Of a stretch of DNA of 64,000 nucleotides, positions 49,883 through 61,269 are shown piece by piece. Under the pieces are notes generated by a model that was not told the origin of the DNA, searched no databases, and was given only the letters and a program-made list of their open reading frames with translations. The DNA is taken from assembly GCA_007922195.1 (NCBI GenBank), contig ML682024.1, positions 6,353,695-6,417,694 of the forward strand. Reading direction: 5' to 3'. The position numbers were made by a program, and so were the translations under genes. Source of the DNA: Podocnemis expansa (Eukaryota; Chordata; Testudines; Podocnemididae). Numbering within the stretch: the stretch's first letter is position 1; every line of letters begins with the position of its first letter.

Positions 49883-50399
49883 CACTAGGCCCCACTCTCC
49901 TCCTAGAGCCAGGGCTAGAACCCAGGAGTCCTGGCTCCCAGCACTGCCCCCTCTAACCTCTAGACCTCTCAGAGCTAGGCCTGGAAGCAGACCAGCTTCT
50001 CTGGTGTGAGTCACACCAACCGACTGTGGTGCCATGGGAACAAAATGGGAAATCACCCAGCGTCATAGCAACACTTGGAGTTGATACTGCGTTACCTTGG
50101 CAACAAGACCATTCAACCACATTCCTCCTAGATCAGAGGCCAGAAATCAACAGGGTTAGAACCCCCCACCCTGGCTTAGCTGGTGCCTCTCACTCCCGAC
50201 CCTCAGCCTCTGCCTTCACATCCAACACCATCCTCCATTTCCCCAGATTCCAGCCCCACCTCTAGCGGCATGGGGCACTGTGGGGAACAGGGCTGGAGCA
50301 AGGCAGCTACCCACATGTTGTCTGCTGAGACAGGTGTGGGACTCCATCTGTTTCTTTCTTGGATTGATGGAATGCTGCCCTGCCATAGCCATGCAATAA

Positions 50400-50880
50400 A
50401 ACCAAGTGTCCTGGCACCTAGCGCCTCCTTCTGCTCTAGCCACTAGAACCCCCTCCCCAAGCCTGTGACAGAACCCAGGAGTCCTGCTTGGCCACCTCCC
50501 AAACCCTCCTCAAACACATGGACACACCAGGCACCAGGTGCCTGGATTGAATAAATTAGTGAATTTCTGGTGAGACGCTATTTACAATAGCCTAGATCTG
50601 GCCCCATTGGCCCAGTCATATGTGAGACAGGAGAGAGGCCCCTGGCCGGCACTGACGGTGCCACCCTCTGTCCCCTCTGCAGTACCCCTTCTCCCCTACC
50701 TGGGAACTCAGGCACTAGCCCATGTACCACACCTGAGTCCCATTTCTGTACGTGCCCCCAAAGTCACTGTCAGAGCTGAGAAGAGAACCCAGAAGTCCTG
50801 GATCCCAGCCCTGCTGCACTAACCCCTAGCCCCCACCCTCTCCTGCACTAGGGAGAGAATCCAGGAGTCCTGCCAGAAAA
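50400..50880 (-). repeat. tRNA-Glu-like SINE units
   Basis: TCTAGCCACTAGAACCCCC and ACCCAGGAGTCCTGC (50435-50490), then CAGAAGTCCTGGATCCCAG, GCACTAACCCCTAGCCCCC and ATCCAGGAGTCCTGCC (50790-50875). A CCACCAGCAGAGGGTGCC CTCF-like motif follows at about 50915. Confidence 0.6.
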
Positions 50881-51499
50881 TCCAATGGCTCTCACAATGG
50901 ATGCCTCCATTCCCACCAGCAGAGGGTGCCAAAGACTGTGGGTCAGACTCCAGTTCCTTTCTTCCTCCCTGATGGGGGCACTGGTGTGTAGGTAGCAGAG
51001 TTCAGTGGGTGCTTCCACAGTGCCTGCAACAGGGAACCAGGTTCAAATCTCTGGAGCAGATGGGTCAAAGATGAGGATACTGGCCCAGCTGTGCCCCTCA
51101 GTCTAGGGGAGCAGGGGTTCAGGTGCGGGGAGAGACACACACTCTACTGGCCAGCATTGCACCACACTACAGCATTGCATAGCTCCTCTGTAGGGACAGA
51201 CCCTTGGATCGCTACCAGCAGATGTTGGAGCAGGAATATGTACTGAGACTATGGGAGAGATGGAGCCATCAAAACTGGGGAGTCCCCCAAACTGCCCCAA
51301 TCCAGCCTGCTCCCCTAAGGGGCAGATGGTCCCCCCTCACCTCTGTCTGCACCATCAGCAGCTGATTCCTTCTTAACCTCCTCACAAAGGTGAAGGCTCC
51401 CACTCGCACCTGCCCTTCACTGTGCTGTTGGCACAGGAGAGAATCCAGAGCCATGAGGAAATGTACATCCAGTGCTGGTGCTGTCCACATCCAGGGAGG

Positions 51500-51828
51500 A
51501 GATCAAAGAAGGAAGAGAAAGAGTGAAAAAATAAAATATAGAAGAGGGGCAAAAAGAAGGGGAGAAAATGAAAAGAAAAGAAAGAGGACAGAAAAAAAGG
51601 AGAAAATTGAAGAACAAATGAGGAAAAAAGTAAAGGAAAGTGAAAGATCAATTAAAAAGGACAAAGAGGAGAATGTAAGCTGAAGAACAGAATGAAAAAA
51701 TGAAGAACCAGCAAACAGGAAAAACCAGAAGAAGAAAAAGATGAAGAGAAATGAAGGACCAAATGAAAGAAAGAAAGAAAAAAAGAATGGTGAGGCAAAG
51801 ACAGCCCAAATAAAGAAAAGAGCAAAGG
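51500..51828. repeat. Purine-rich tract, split by the DIRS insertion
   Basis: GAAGAAAAAGATGAAGAG and similar units run to the left DIRS edge at about 51829. They resume just past its right edge (AACAAAAGGGCAAGAGAGG at 57462). The target was one purine-rich tract. Confidence 0.7.
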
Positions 51829-52204
51829 AATGATGGGTTACTTACCAGTAACCGTCCTTCGAGATGGGCTGTTCACATACATTCAATTACAGGTGTCTAT
51901 GTGCCACAGCACACGGTAGCTCAGAAAGTCTTCAGCCTTAGGCTGTCAGGTAAGGGCATGCGGCCAACACCTCCTCCATGCTGCGACTGCAGCTATATAG
52001 GTGACCATGACCCTGACCCTCCTAGTCCCATATACCTTTGCCAACTCCGTTAGTGGGGACAGTGGGAGGGGCCTCAACATATGTGAGCAGCCCATCTCGA
52101 AGAAGGACAGTTACTGGTAAGTAACCCACTGTTCTCCTTTGAGCTCTGCTCACATCATTCAGTTACAGGTGACTTCTAGCTGTAACCGTGGATGGTGGGA
52201 GGAG

Positions 52205-53326
52205 TTACAGTCTACCCACATTGAATACAGCTCTGCCCAAAGCAGCAGCATCTCTAGCCTGCTGGGCAATAGTGTAGTGTGTCGTGAAAGTATGAATTGA
52301 CGACCACCTAGCAGCCCTGCTGATCTCTTGGATTGGGACCTTGGCAAGGAAGGCCGTAGAGGACGCTTGGGCTCTGGTAGAGTGGGCTCTAACAGTTCCA
52401 GGAAGGGGCATTTTCAACCTTCCATAGCAGTCCTTAATACAGTTCACAGTCCATCTAGAGATACACTGAGAGGATACTGGTAAACATCTCTTACATTTGG
52501 TGACTGCCACAAACAGCTGGGGGGGTCCTGTGGAACAGCCGAGTGCACTTGATGTAAGTTAGGAGCACTCTCCTCACGTCCAGTGTATGCCACTTCCTCT
52601 GGTTCTGCGTAACCTGGGGATCTGAGTAAAAAACTGGCAAGCAAATTTCTTGGTTAAAGTGGAAAGGGGTGGCCACCTTAGGGACAAAGGATGGATGGTG
52701 ATACAAAACCACTTTATCCAGGTAGGACCTCATGTATGGGGGTTCCAAGGAGAGGGCTTTCAACTCTGAAACCCTTCTAGCAGAGGTGACTGCTACTAAG
52801 AAGGCCACCTTCCAGGGCAAGACCAGGAGGGTGGCTGAGTCCAAAGGTTTGTGGGGCAGTTCTGTCATTGCCCGGAGGACAATATTCAGGTCCCAAGGCG
52901 GGGTGGGCTTATGAGGTTGGGGAAAGGTCTCTCCACCCCTTTTAGGAATCTGATGGAGGTGAGATGAGAGAAAACTGATTGCTCATCCACACTCTCGTGT
53001 TGAGCTGAGATTGCTGTTAAATGGATTTTCAATGAGGAAGGAGAAAGACCTCCTTCCCTTAGGTCTAGCAGATAGCCAAGGATCAGATGAATGGGGGCTG
53101 ATATAGGGTCTACACCCTTGTCCCAAGCCCAAATGGAGAATTGCTTCCATTTGGCTGTGTATGTGGACCTGGTGGATGGTCTGCTACCAACCAGGACCTT
53201 CTTAACCCTGTATGAGCAGAGCCTCTCCTGCTCACTGAGCCAGAGAGCATCCAGGCAGTCAGATATAGGCAGCCCGGGTCTGGGTGCCAAAGGCACCCAG
53301 AGTCCTGCATCAGGAGCTCCGCCCAT
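52205..53326 (-). pseudogene. DIRS tyrosine recombinase, frameshifted
   Basis: Three frames tile the region. 53326-52886 is the N-terminal core-binding part (RPSTRSTYTAKWKQFSIWAW, IHLTAISAQH). 52868-52491 includes the first catalytic Arg in ARRVSELKALS. 52510-52205 includes the His-x-x-Arg in AHSTRA and the likely nucleophile Tyr in FTTHYT. The recombinase would insert a circular cDNA without target duplication. At least two frame changes prevent a complete protein. Confidence 0.8.
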
Positions 53327-53428
53327 GGTGGGAGGTGGAGTGGGATCTCTATGGACATGTCCTGCAGGAGTGGGAACCAGTGCAGTCTGGGCCAGTCCAG
53401 AGCTATTAGTATTATGTTCGCTCCATTG

Positions 53429-54757
53429 TCAATCTTCAGAAGAACCCTCTGTATCAGGGGAACCAGTGGGAAGGCATACAGCAGGGGCCCCAAGCAGTTG
53501 ATGAGGAAGGCACCAGTGAAGGACCCCTCCTCCCAGCCTCTGAGGGAGCAGAACTGGGGGCACTTGCGATTCTGCCATGTTGCAAACAAATCTATCTGGG
53601 GGAGACCCCATTTGTCTACCAGGAGGGAGAACACCTTGTCGTGAAGGGACCACTCGCGGTTTGCTAGCGGTTTTCTGCTTAGCAAGTCCACTAGCCCGTT
53701 GTCCAACCCTGGTAAGTGGGAGACCACTGGGATGAAGTTGTGTCGTATGGCCAATTCCCAGAGTTTGCACACCTCCTCGCAAAGTGGTGTAGAGCGGAAC
53801 CCCCCCTTGTTGATTTGTGTAGAACACGGTCGTGGCATTGTCCGTGAGGATCTGGACCAACCTGCCCCATATCTTGTCTAGGAAGGTCAAGCAGGCTAGC
53901 CTGATGGCCCTTAGTTCTTTCACATTTATGTGGAGAGGACTGTCCATGTTGGACCAGAGCCCCTGACCGGAGAGTCCCTCAGAGATGTGGGCCCCCACCC
54001 TGTGTTTGAGGCATCCATTACTGAGGGCCTGAGGTCTTTGAAGAGAATGCCCCCCATGGCAAAATGGGGATCCCTCCAAACCTGAAGTGTCCCCAGAGTA
54101 TCCTGGGAGACAGACAGTACCTTGTTCAGGGAGTCCCTCCATGTGGAACACTGTGGAAAGCCAGATTTGGAAAGGCCTCATCCTCAGGCACGCCATCTGG
54201 ACCACTGAGGTGGAGGCTGCCATCTGACCGAGGAGCTGCAGGCATTGGCAGGCCATGGTCACGGGGGACGTTTGCAGCTCTGTAATGATGGTACAAATGG
54301 ACCGAAATCTGGAGCGGGGTAGGAATGCTAACCCCTTGCAGGCATCTAGACGCGCCCCTGTGAACTCTATGTGTGGGGACGGGAGGAGCTGTGACTTCTC
54401 TTGGTTTATATGGAGGCCCAGATAGTCGCAGAGCTTCACTACTGCTTCGACGTGGAGCTCTACTTGGGAGCTTGATTTCCCGACTATTAACCAGTCATCT
54501 AGATAGGGATAAATTCTTATGCCCCGTCTGTGCAAGTATGCCGCGACTGGCGCCATGCACTTTGTGAACACCCTGGGGGCCAGGGAGATCCCGAAAAAGA
54601 GAGAGGTGAACTGGAAGTGGTTGTTTGCCACCCTGAACCTTAGGAACCAGCTGTGGTGGGGCCTCATGGCTATGTGAAAGTAGGTGTCTTTCAGATCGAG
54701 GGCCGCGAGCCAATCCCCAGGAGATAAAAACGGGAGGATCTGTGATAGGGAAACCAT
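53429..54757 (-). CDS. DIRS reverse transcriptase-RNase H frame
   Basis: An open frame of 442 codons. RT signs in order: LAALDLKDTYFHIAM, FGISLAPRVFTKCM, and the YLDDWLIVGKS active site. RNase H-like SPLHINVKELRAIRL and ILTDNATTVFYTN follow. YLDD with LDLKDTYFHI is typical of DIRS-type RT. The frame opens well inside the domain, so its N-terminal part (to about 55050, DPPVFISWGL side) lies in another frame. It belongs to the DIRS element at 51829-57463. Confidence 0.85.
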   Translation of the reverse strand: MVSLSQILPFLSPGDWLAALDLKDTYFHIAMRPHHSWFLRFRVANNHFQFTSLFFGISLAPRVFTKCMAPVAAYLHRRGIRIYPYLDDWLIVGKSSSQVELHVEAVVKLCDYLGLHINQEKSQLLPSPHIEFTGARLDACKGLAFLPRSRFRSICTIITELQTSPVTMACQCLQLLGQMAASTSVVQMACLRMRPFQIWLSTVFHMEGLPEQGTVCLPGYSGDTSGLEGSPFCHGGHSLQRPQALSNGCLKHRVGAHISEGLSGQGLWSNMDSPLHINVKELRAIRLACLTFLDKIWGRLVQILTDNATTVFYTNQQGGVPLYTTLRGGVQTLGIGHTTQLHPSGLPLTRVGQRASGLAKQKTASKPRVVPSRQGVLPPGRQMGSPPDRFVCNMAESQVPPVLLPQRLGGGVLHWCLPHQLLGAPAVCLPTGSPDTEGSSED

Positions 54758-55368
54758 GCAAAACTTTTTTCTCCTTATGTGTTTGTTTAAGGGTCTGAGA
54801 TCTAGAATGGGTTGAAGGTCCCCGCTGGATTTCAGGACCAGGAAGTATTGGAACTAAAACCCTTTTCCCCACTCCTGCTTTGGGAACCTTTTCTATGGCT
54901 CCGAGGGAGAGGCGTTTCTGGCATTCAATCTCGAGAAGGTAGGACAGTTCCTGGTTTCCGAGGGTTGAACGAGGAGGCGGTTTTCTGTCCCAAGGAATCG
55001 AAAGAAACTGAATATGATACCCACGACCATCTCGAGGACCCACTGATCAGATGTGATGTTGGCCCAGTGGTATGTGATGCAATGTAAGTGGTTGGGGACT
55101 GCTCGAGTTGTGGGTTCACTGGCCATATAGTAACCATCAAAAACACTGTTTCTTCCCTGATGAGCGTTCGGAGGCCTGCCCACGCCTGCCTGACTGGGGA
55201 ACGTGGGACTTCTCACTCTTTCCCGAATGGACCTTGTCCTTGTCTATGTCCCCAAAGTGGCGCTGGGGAAAGGGGAGGGACCTTGGGAATGTACTCTGCA
55301 GTTGAATCTGTTGTTTTAACTGCTGAAATTGTTGTTGGAGGAGTTGACAGAGTTTTAGAAAGCCTCTG

Positions 55369-57210
55369 TTAGGTTGCGAGGTGTAAATCCCCAGCGACGT
55401 CTTTCATGCCTTGGAGCTTCACATCCGTGGACTTGGCAAAGAGGTCAGGGCCTTCGAATGGGAGGTCCTGAATAGTAAGCTGCAGCTGCAGCGGTAGCCC
55501 CGAGCCTTGTAGGCAGACTGAGTGATGCATTACTACAGCTGCCCGTACGATGGCATTGGCTGTGTCCACGGCATCCCAGATGGCCATCAGAGCGTCTCTG
55601 GATGTCATTTCCCCTTCTTCAAGCATCATGTTGAAGTCCCTTAGATGATCCTTCAGGATAACGGCGTGGAAGCCTTGCATGGTGTTCCAGAGGTTAAAGA
55701 TATACCTTGTCATAAGGGCCGAGTGGTTTGCTATGCGCAACTGAAGGGCAGCTGTGGAGTAAACCTTCCTGCCAAGCAGGTCGAGTTTCCTCACCTCCTC
55801 ATTCTTAGGGGTGGAACCTGGTTGACCTTGTCTCTCTTTCTGGTTCATGGCATTGACAACCAGCAACCCCAGAGTGGGCTGCTGGAACAGAAAGGAGAAC
55901 TTGTCCTGAGGGACGTGGTACTTATGGTCTGCAACGCTGGATATCGGCAGGATTGAGGACGGGGTTTGCCAGCAGGCCTTGACGATGCTGTATATCCCTT
56001 CGTGGTGTGGTACGGACACCTTAGCAGGTGGAGCCCTCTGGTTGACGTCGAAGAGGGGGTTCATCTCCTCTTGGATGACCCTGAGCTCCAGGTTCAGGTT
56101 TGCTGCCATGCAGTGTAGCAACTCCTAGTGGGCACGAGAGTCCTTGTTACAGTCAATCGGTCTCTGAAAGGTGCATTCGTCGGGCTAAGAGGAAGAACGG
56201 GCCTGCAATTTACTCCGATGTGTGGAGTTGGGATCAGGTTCATCATCCGAGAAGTCCAAGTCCATGGTCTACTGAGGGGGACTGGACAGAGCAGTGTCAT
56301 GAGACTAAGGTATCATCGGTGGCCATGTCCAGCCAATTGTGTGACCAGTCATTAAAAGACACTCTGGCCTCCAGATGGTGCCAAGGGGAATGGCCTTGCA
56401 GTACCCGAAGGGGAGGACCCCACTGGTTCAGGCAGGCCTGACGGTCTGTTCTTGCATCGAGGCATGGGTGAGGGAAAGCGCTTATGGCGCCGTTTCCCTA
56501 AATGTTCTCCTACCCGTATTACCATCTTGAGAAGAGAACAGCATACTGAGGCTGGAGGCAAAGTCAATGCCGATCTGTGGGAAGGGGCCCCCGAGGCTTG
56601 GGATCATGGCACTGACACATCCGGGGAGGAACATGGGGAGGAGACTGGGGAGCAGTCCTCCGCGGAATGTGGTACTGAAGGCAGGCTGGACGGCACTAGG
56701 TTGATAGGTGGAGCCACTCTCTGCACTGACTGGACTCCCGGTGCCGCGATCGGTGTCGAGCTGGTTTTCTTCTGTGGTGCCGGTATGCGGACCGGAGAAC
56801 GTCGCTGCACTGACACGGAAGGCTGCAGCGTCGGCAGTGCCACTGGTGGTGCTGCCTTGGCTTCAGCACCAGGTTGATTCGGTGACCAAGGTGTTTGGCA
56901 CCCCAACGGTACCAATGAGAGCCTTTGGGCTTGGCACCAGAGATTGTTCCCAGGGTTTCAGCGCCTGGGCTGATGGGTGAGCCGGCAGAGCACTCAGGGC
57001 TAGGGTGGCATCAGAGGCTTGCACGCTGCTCCCAGCAAGGGATTGGAGGTGCAGCTCTCTGTCCTTGCGAGTCCTCCTTTTGAAGGACTGCCAGAGGGGG
57101 CAGCTCTTGGTGAGATGGGACTCACCAAGGCATGTGAGACATTTATCGCGCAGATCGTCAAGTGGGAAAGCTTTGCAGCACCCTAGGCATGGCTTGAAAC
57201 CAGGCATCTT
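55369..57210 (-). pseudogene. DIRS gag-like region, broken
   Basis: It begins with a Cys-rich block near 57205 (MPGFKPCLGCCKAFPLDD, then KCLTCLGESHL), homologous to the block in the 12-15 kb relic. It continues in another frame at 56121-55369, a helical region with LRIANHSALMTRYIFNLWN. At least two frame breaks are present. The function is inferred from position at the 5' end of a DIRS element. Confidence 0.65.
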
Positions 57211-59334
57211 GAATTTCACGGTAGAAGACAGACACTTGTTTATGCAAGTTTCTTGGCTAATCCAAAACTGTCGCTGAGGGCGGAAAAAGGAAGTGGGAGG
57301 GTCAGGGTCATGGGCACCTATATAGCCATGATTGTGATGTAGAGGGGGCGTTGGCTGCATGCCCTGACCTGACAGGCTAAGGCTGATGACTTTCTGAGCT
57401 ACTGTGCGCTGCAGCACATACACACCTGTAACCAGATGATGTGAGCAGAGCTTGAAGGAGAACAAAAGGGCAAGAGAGGAGGAAAGAACCAGGAAGTGGC
57501 AAAAGAAAAGGGGCCAGAATGCCCTGAAATGCAGACTGAAGGACACATTGAAGAGAACAGCAGTGGGGAGGGGCGAGAAGATGAGGTCTTTAGGTCTGTC
57601 CTTTATCCCAGCCTGCCCACAGGAGCCTGGACCCTTTTCCCAAATCCCCACTGATCCCAGTGGATTCTAATGGTCCATCAGTCATTTCCCAGGAGCCAGG
57701 AGAGAACCCAGGAGTCCAGGCTCCCAGTCCCCACTGCATGCCCAGAGTCAGGAGAAAATCCAGGATAATCTGGAAGTTACCTGCAGTGAACCACAACTGG
57801 GCCCCTCCCCCAGAACTGGTCCATGTGGTCTGAGACCAGGTCCCTGAACCTGGAGCACAGTGCCCAGAACTTCTGGGACCCTGTGGTCAGGCCAGGAGGT
57901 GTAGTGGAAATAACAAAGACTGTGATTCATTCGCCTACCAGCAAAAGGACAAAGAGAGTGAGAGAAGCAGGTTCACTCCCCTTCCCCATGCGGCCTTTGG
58001 TGCTGAAGTGCATTTCCCACTGGGGTGGGGCATGGGGCCAGTTACATGGAGCCCCCTCAGCCTGGTCTGAAATGCGACTTCTTCTGGGGTGGTGTTTGGA
58101 GACTGGGTATGCAGGGCCCCCTCACATGATGCCAAGCTGTGGCAAGCTCAGGGTGTTTCAGAGTGGGGGATGCTGGGAGCAAGGACTCCTGGGTTCTCAG
58201 CTGCTCGCCTCAGACTCACTTGTTCGAGCAGAAAGTCCCAAATGATCCAGTCTGCATGAGAACAGTGACCATGATGTCTCCATAGGTTTATGGCGTGCAA
58301 TCCAATGACCAACACCACTCACACTTTAGCTGGAGTGGTAGGAAAATGGAGTGAGGGCATGGCCAGCTCCAACTGGGGTGGACACAGAAAGAAAGAAAGA
58401 GTGAAGAGAAGAGAGAAAGTGGGCAGCAAAGTGCCCAGATGATGAATGAACAAAGGCGTGAGGCAAGCTGGGGGCCAGAAGTGGGCCCGGTCGGCCCCCA
58501 TTGCCTGTGACTTTGTGGCTGGTGCTGAAGTCTGAGGAGTGTTGGGGAACCAGGCCAGCCTGATGGCTGGAGGCTGGACACACTCACCCAGCCACTCTCT
58601 GCAGACTTGGTCACCATGAGGAGGGTCCCGGCCCACTGCTCCCAGACCATGCACCAGAAATTGTCCAGTGTCCCAGCCAGCAGGCCCTGTGCCACAATGA
58701 ACTCTTTCACCCAGTGATAGTCCTGGGGGGCAGAGAGAAGTCATGATGCCTGTATTACACAAGTCAGGATGCCTTTGTCCAGCCCCCCAGCAGCCACTCA
58801 CCAGCATGTAGCTGGCATTGATACAGCCTGAGCCAGACTCCCTGACCAGCAGAACCAGGTGGATGCATGAGGACACCTGGCCAGGGAGAAAGAAAGGGTT
58901 CAAGATGGATGGGGGACAATGTGTGGCTGGGGACAAAGTGGGAGCAATGGGAGGAAGCGGGGGGATGGGGTGGTTGGGGCAAGGATGCAGAGCTGGGGAT
59001 GGGATGGAGGGAGAGCTGTGGGGGTAGACCAGTTGGGCGCCTGGGGGATTACTTACAAGGCATCATATTTCTGTAATTGTTCTTGGCTTGGCTTTCCACT
59101 TGCTGCTCCACAGCCCACAGGAACTTGTAGGAGGATATGGCTTGGGTCAGTGCAGCCAGCAAACACCCCTTCATGGCAATGCTGGTGGGAGTAGACTGCA
59201 TGCTCATCACCCCTTGCCCCAGTCCCTGCCCCACTGCCTCCACATTGGACAGAACACAGGGGTCTCCCTGGCCAGTTTTAGTGATGGGGGGGATCCCACC
59301 ACTGACACCAGCTCACCTCAGCCCTGGGAAAAGA

Positions 59335-60990
59335 GTGGGGTCTGGTGGTTAGCAAAGGGGTTGGGCTGACAGCTAGGACCCCTGGGTTCTTGCCATGGTC
59401 TGGCAGGGTAATGGAAGGTAGTGGTCAGAGCTGGGGGGTGGGGAGAATCAGAACTCCTGGGCTCTCCCGCAGGCTCTGAAAGGGAAGTGGGGTCTAGTGG
59501 ATAGGTGGGGGGGGAGGGATGAATGAATAACTCTCTCTCACCCTCAGGATCAATAATAACCTGGAGTCTTCTCTCCCTGACCAGTATGGTGCTATGGGCC
59601 AGTACCAACCCACAGCAGTTCTCAGTGAATCTCAGCCAGTCTGTTTCCTCTGCCATCCTCTGGCTGCCACCCAGCTCTGCCACCTGCACTCCACCCCAGC
59701 CTCACCTGCCACCTCTGTACTGGGTGGCTCCAGGGGGTTTCAGTTCTGGGACACGGGAATGATCCAGCACCAGCATCTGCAGCCGTCTGCACAAGAACTG
59801 AGCTGAGGAGACCCATGCTGAGTCTAGCGGGTGCCTGGCAGCCAGGATGCCCGCATTACACAAAGCCCCCTTACCTGGGGCAGAAATGCAGCTCCTTTGG
59901 GGTGTGCATGGGTACATGGGGACCTGCTGCCTGGGACTAAGACGCAGCCCCTTTTGGATGGGAATGGGGATCTGAGTATAGCAGGACCCCTCACCTGGTG
60001 CTGGGATGCAGTCCCTTTGGGGTGGGACTATGGGGTCTGTTTTTTCCCCACACCTTTCTATAGCATACACATTCATGAGGGGGCGATCCCATGAGGTGGC
60101 AAACTTGACTAGACCCCTTGGAAACTGCACAGAGATCTTCCCACCTCACACCCATGCCTGGGGTAGAATTATGGGGTGAGATTTGGGTCATGGCAGAGAC
60201 TTCTAGGTGACATTCTGGAGGGGAAGCACCAGTCCAAGATTTCCTTCCATGGGGAAGTCCTGCCAGCCAGATCTTGGTACCAGTTTCATGAGAACACTTG
60301 GGCCCAGCACCTCTGTTGGGCAGCCCTGAGGGTCTGGGGTCATAGACCATCAAGTGAGGGTGTCTCCTTGACCCTGGGGCATGGAGATCACTTCTGGACC
60401 CACCTCTGGGTTAGCTGGTGCCCCCTGACCAGCACCCACAAGTTCTCCTTGACTAAGGTCAAGGGGGTGCCCATGGTCATGGGCCACAGGTGGGCTGGTC
60501 CCACCACATGGTGGTGTATGTCAAAGGAATCACTTGCAGATAGGCTCTCAGCCAGGATGACCACTTGGCTCAGCCTGGACAGGCAATAGTGTTTGGTCCT
60601 GCTGTGTTTCAGCACTGACTCATGACCACAGTGCTTTACCCACAATCCTTGGCATGCCAAGGACACATTGCACTGGGGCTGAGACCTGAAGGAAGCTGTG
60701 ACACCCTCCATACAGATAGAAAAACCCACCCAGTCCCCCACCAAACCAAATGATGCCCTCTTCAGTCCTCCAATAATTCATCCCCCAGCACCACATCTTG
60801 CCCTAGAGCTGCGGGCTGCCTCCACACAGCCACTAGAGGGGGCAGGACACAAGCTAACCAGAGCTGAAACCCCTGTTCAAGAAAAAACTGGGAACCAGGA
60901 CATCTGGGTTCCCTCCCCCATTCTGGGAGGTGGGAAGGGTCCAGGGTTAGAGTAGGGAGAGGGGGGGACTGGGAGCCAGGAACCAGCCAC
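59335..60990. other. PTPRH-TMEM86B interval with SINE units
   Basis: SINE units (+) lie at 59335-59510 (GGGTCTGGTGGTTAGC, CCCCTGGGTTCTTGCC, GGGTCTAGTGGATAGG) and 60885-60985 (CAGGACATCTGGGTTCCC, CCAGGGTTAGAGTAGG). A CCACTAGAGGGGGCAGG motif is at 60829. The minus-strand frame at 59318-59689 and those at 60388-60744 have no family I recognise. Extracellular PTPRH exons could be hidden here but I cannot support any. Confidence 0.45.
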
Positions 60991-61269
60991 CATGTCATCT
61001 ATGTACCCTGGGACCGCCCCTCCCCTACCCACAATAAACCAACACAAGTTATCCAACAAGATATTATTGGGCAGAAAAGGTGCCAGGCCAAAGGTCAGGG
61101 CAACTACTTCCAGCTCACTGGGAGGTGGGGGGGAAGCTGGCACTCCCAGGCCCAGGAGTTGTAGGCCACACGAACAAGGTGGAGTCAGAGGTTGCAGGTG
61201 AAGCAGTGCAGTCGGTGATCACGGTTGGAGATGCACCACCAGCAGTCAGAGGTTGTGGGGGTCCAAGTC

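Larger units (their letters stand above)
51829..57463 (-). mobile_element. DIRS-type retrotransposon, near full length, decayed
   Basis: Minus orientation, about 5.6 kb. The inverted termini are about 51829-52086 and 57210-57463; both contain TGTGCNNCAGCNCACNGTAGC and AGCCTTAGNCTGTCAGG in opposite sense. The internal complementary region at 52087-52172 joins CCATCTCGAAGAAGGACAGT (complement of the left end) to GTTCTCCTTTGAGCTCTGC (the right end reversed), as in DIRS elements. Coding, in element order: gag-like (57205-55370, LGCCKAFPLDD...KCLTCLG), RT with YLDDWLIV and RNase H with INVKEL and TDNATTV (54757-53429), and tyrosine recombinase (53326-52205) with RRVSEL, HSTRA and FTTHY. Several frame changes make it defective. 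No adenine methyltransferase domain was noticed. Confidence 0.9.
51341..59110 (-). pseudogene. PTPRH: Receptor-type protein tyrosine phosphatase catalytic domain, degraded and split by a DIRS element
   Basis: PTPRH is a type III receptor tyrosine phosphatase; the human gene lies between SYT5 and TMEM86B, as here. Exons seen, in gene order: 59057-about 59110 (ESQAKNNYRNMM), 58802-58876 (GCINASYML), 58588-58722 (KEFIVAQGLLAGTLDNFWCM, 45 codons), 57781-57934 (HYTSWPDHRVPE with the WPD loop, then VVVHC one frame later) and 51341-about 51470 (ALDSLLCQ and FVRRLRRNQLLMVQTE). Lesions: a frame change between the WPD loop and VVVHC; the P-loop after HC has lost the SAGVGR pattern and shifts frame; the NxxPY-to-INASY join is out of phase; no KCxxYWP exon or extracellular FN3 exons were found. 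The 59.1-60.7 kb stretch has no recognised exons. The call of pseudogene is inference; PTPRH identity rests on position. Confidence 0.7.

Noticed and set aside
53091..53501. Plus-strand frames across the DIRS element
   Set aside because: They are antisense shadows of the recombinase and RT frames.
59318..59689. Minus-strand frame with ETDWLRFTENCCG and RERRLQVIIDPEG
   Set aside because: It looks protein-like but I cannot match it to a family or to splice-consistent neighbours, so no gene is called.
60388..60744. Minus-strand 118-codon frame as an extracellular PTPRH exon
   Set aside because: No fibronectin III pattern is visible and the frame lacks clear splice boundaries.
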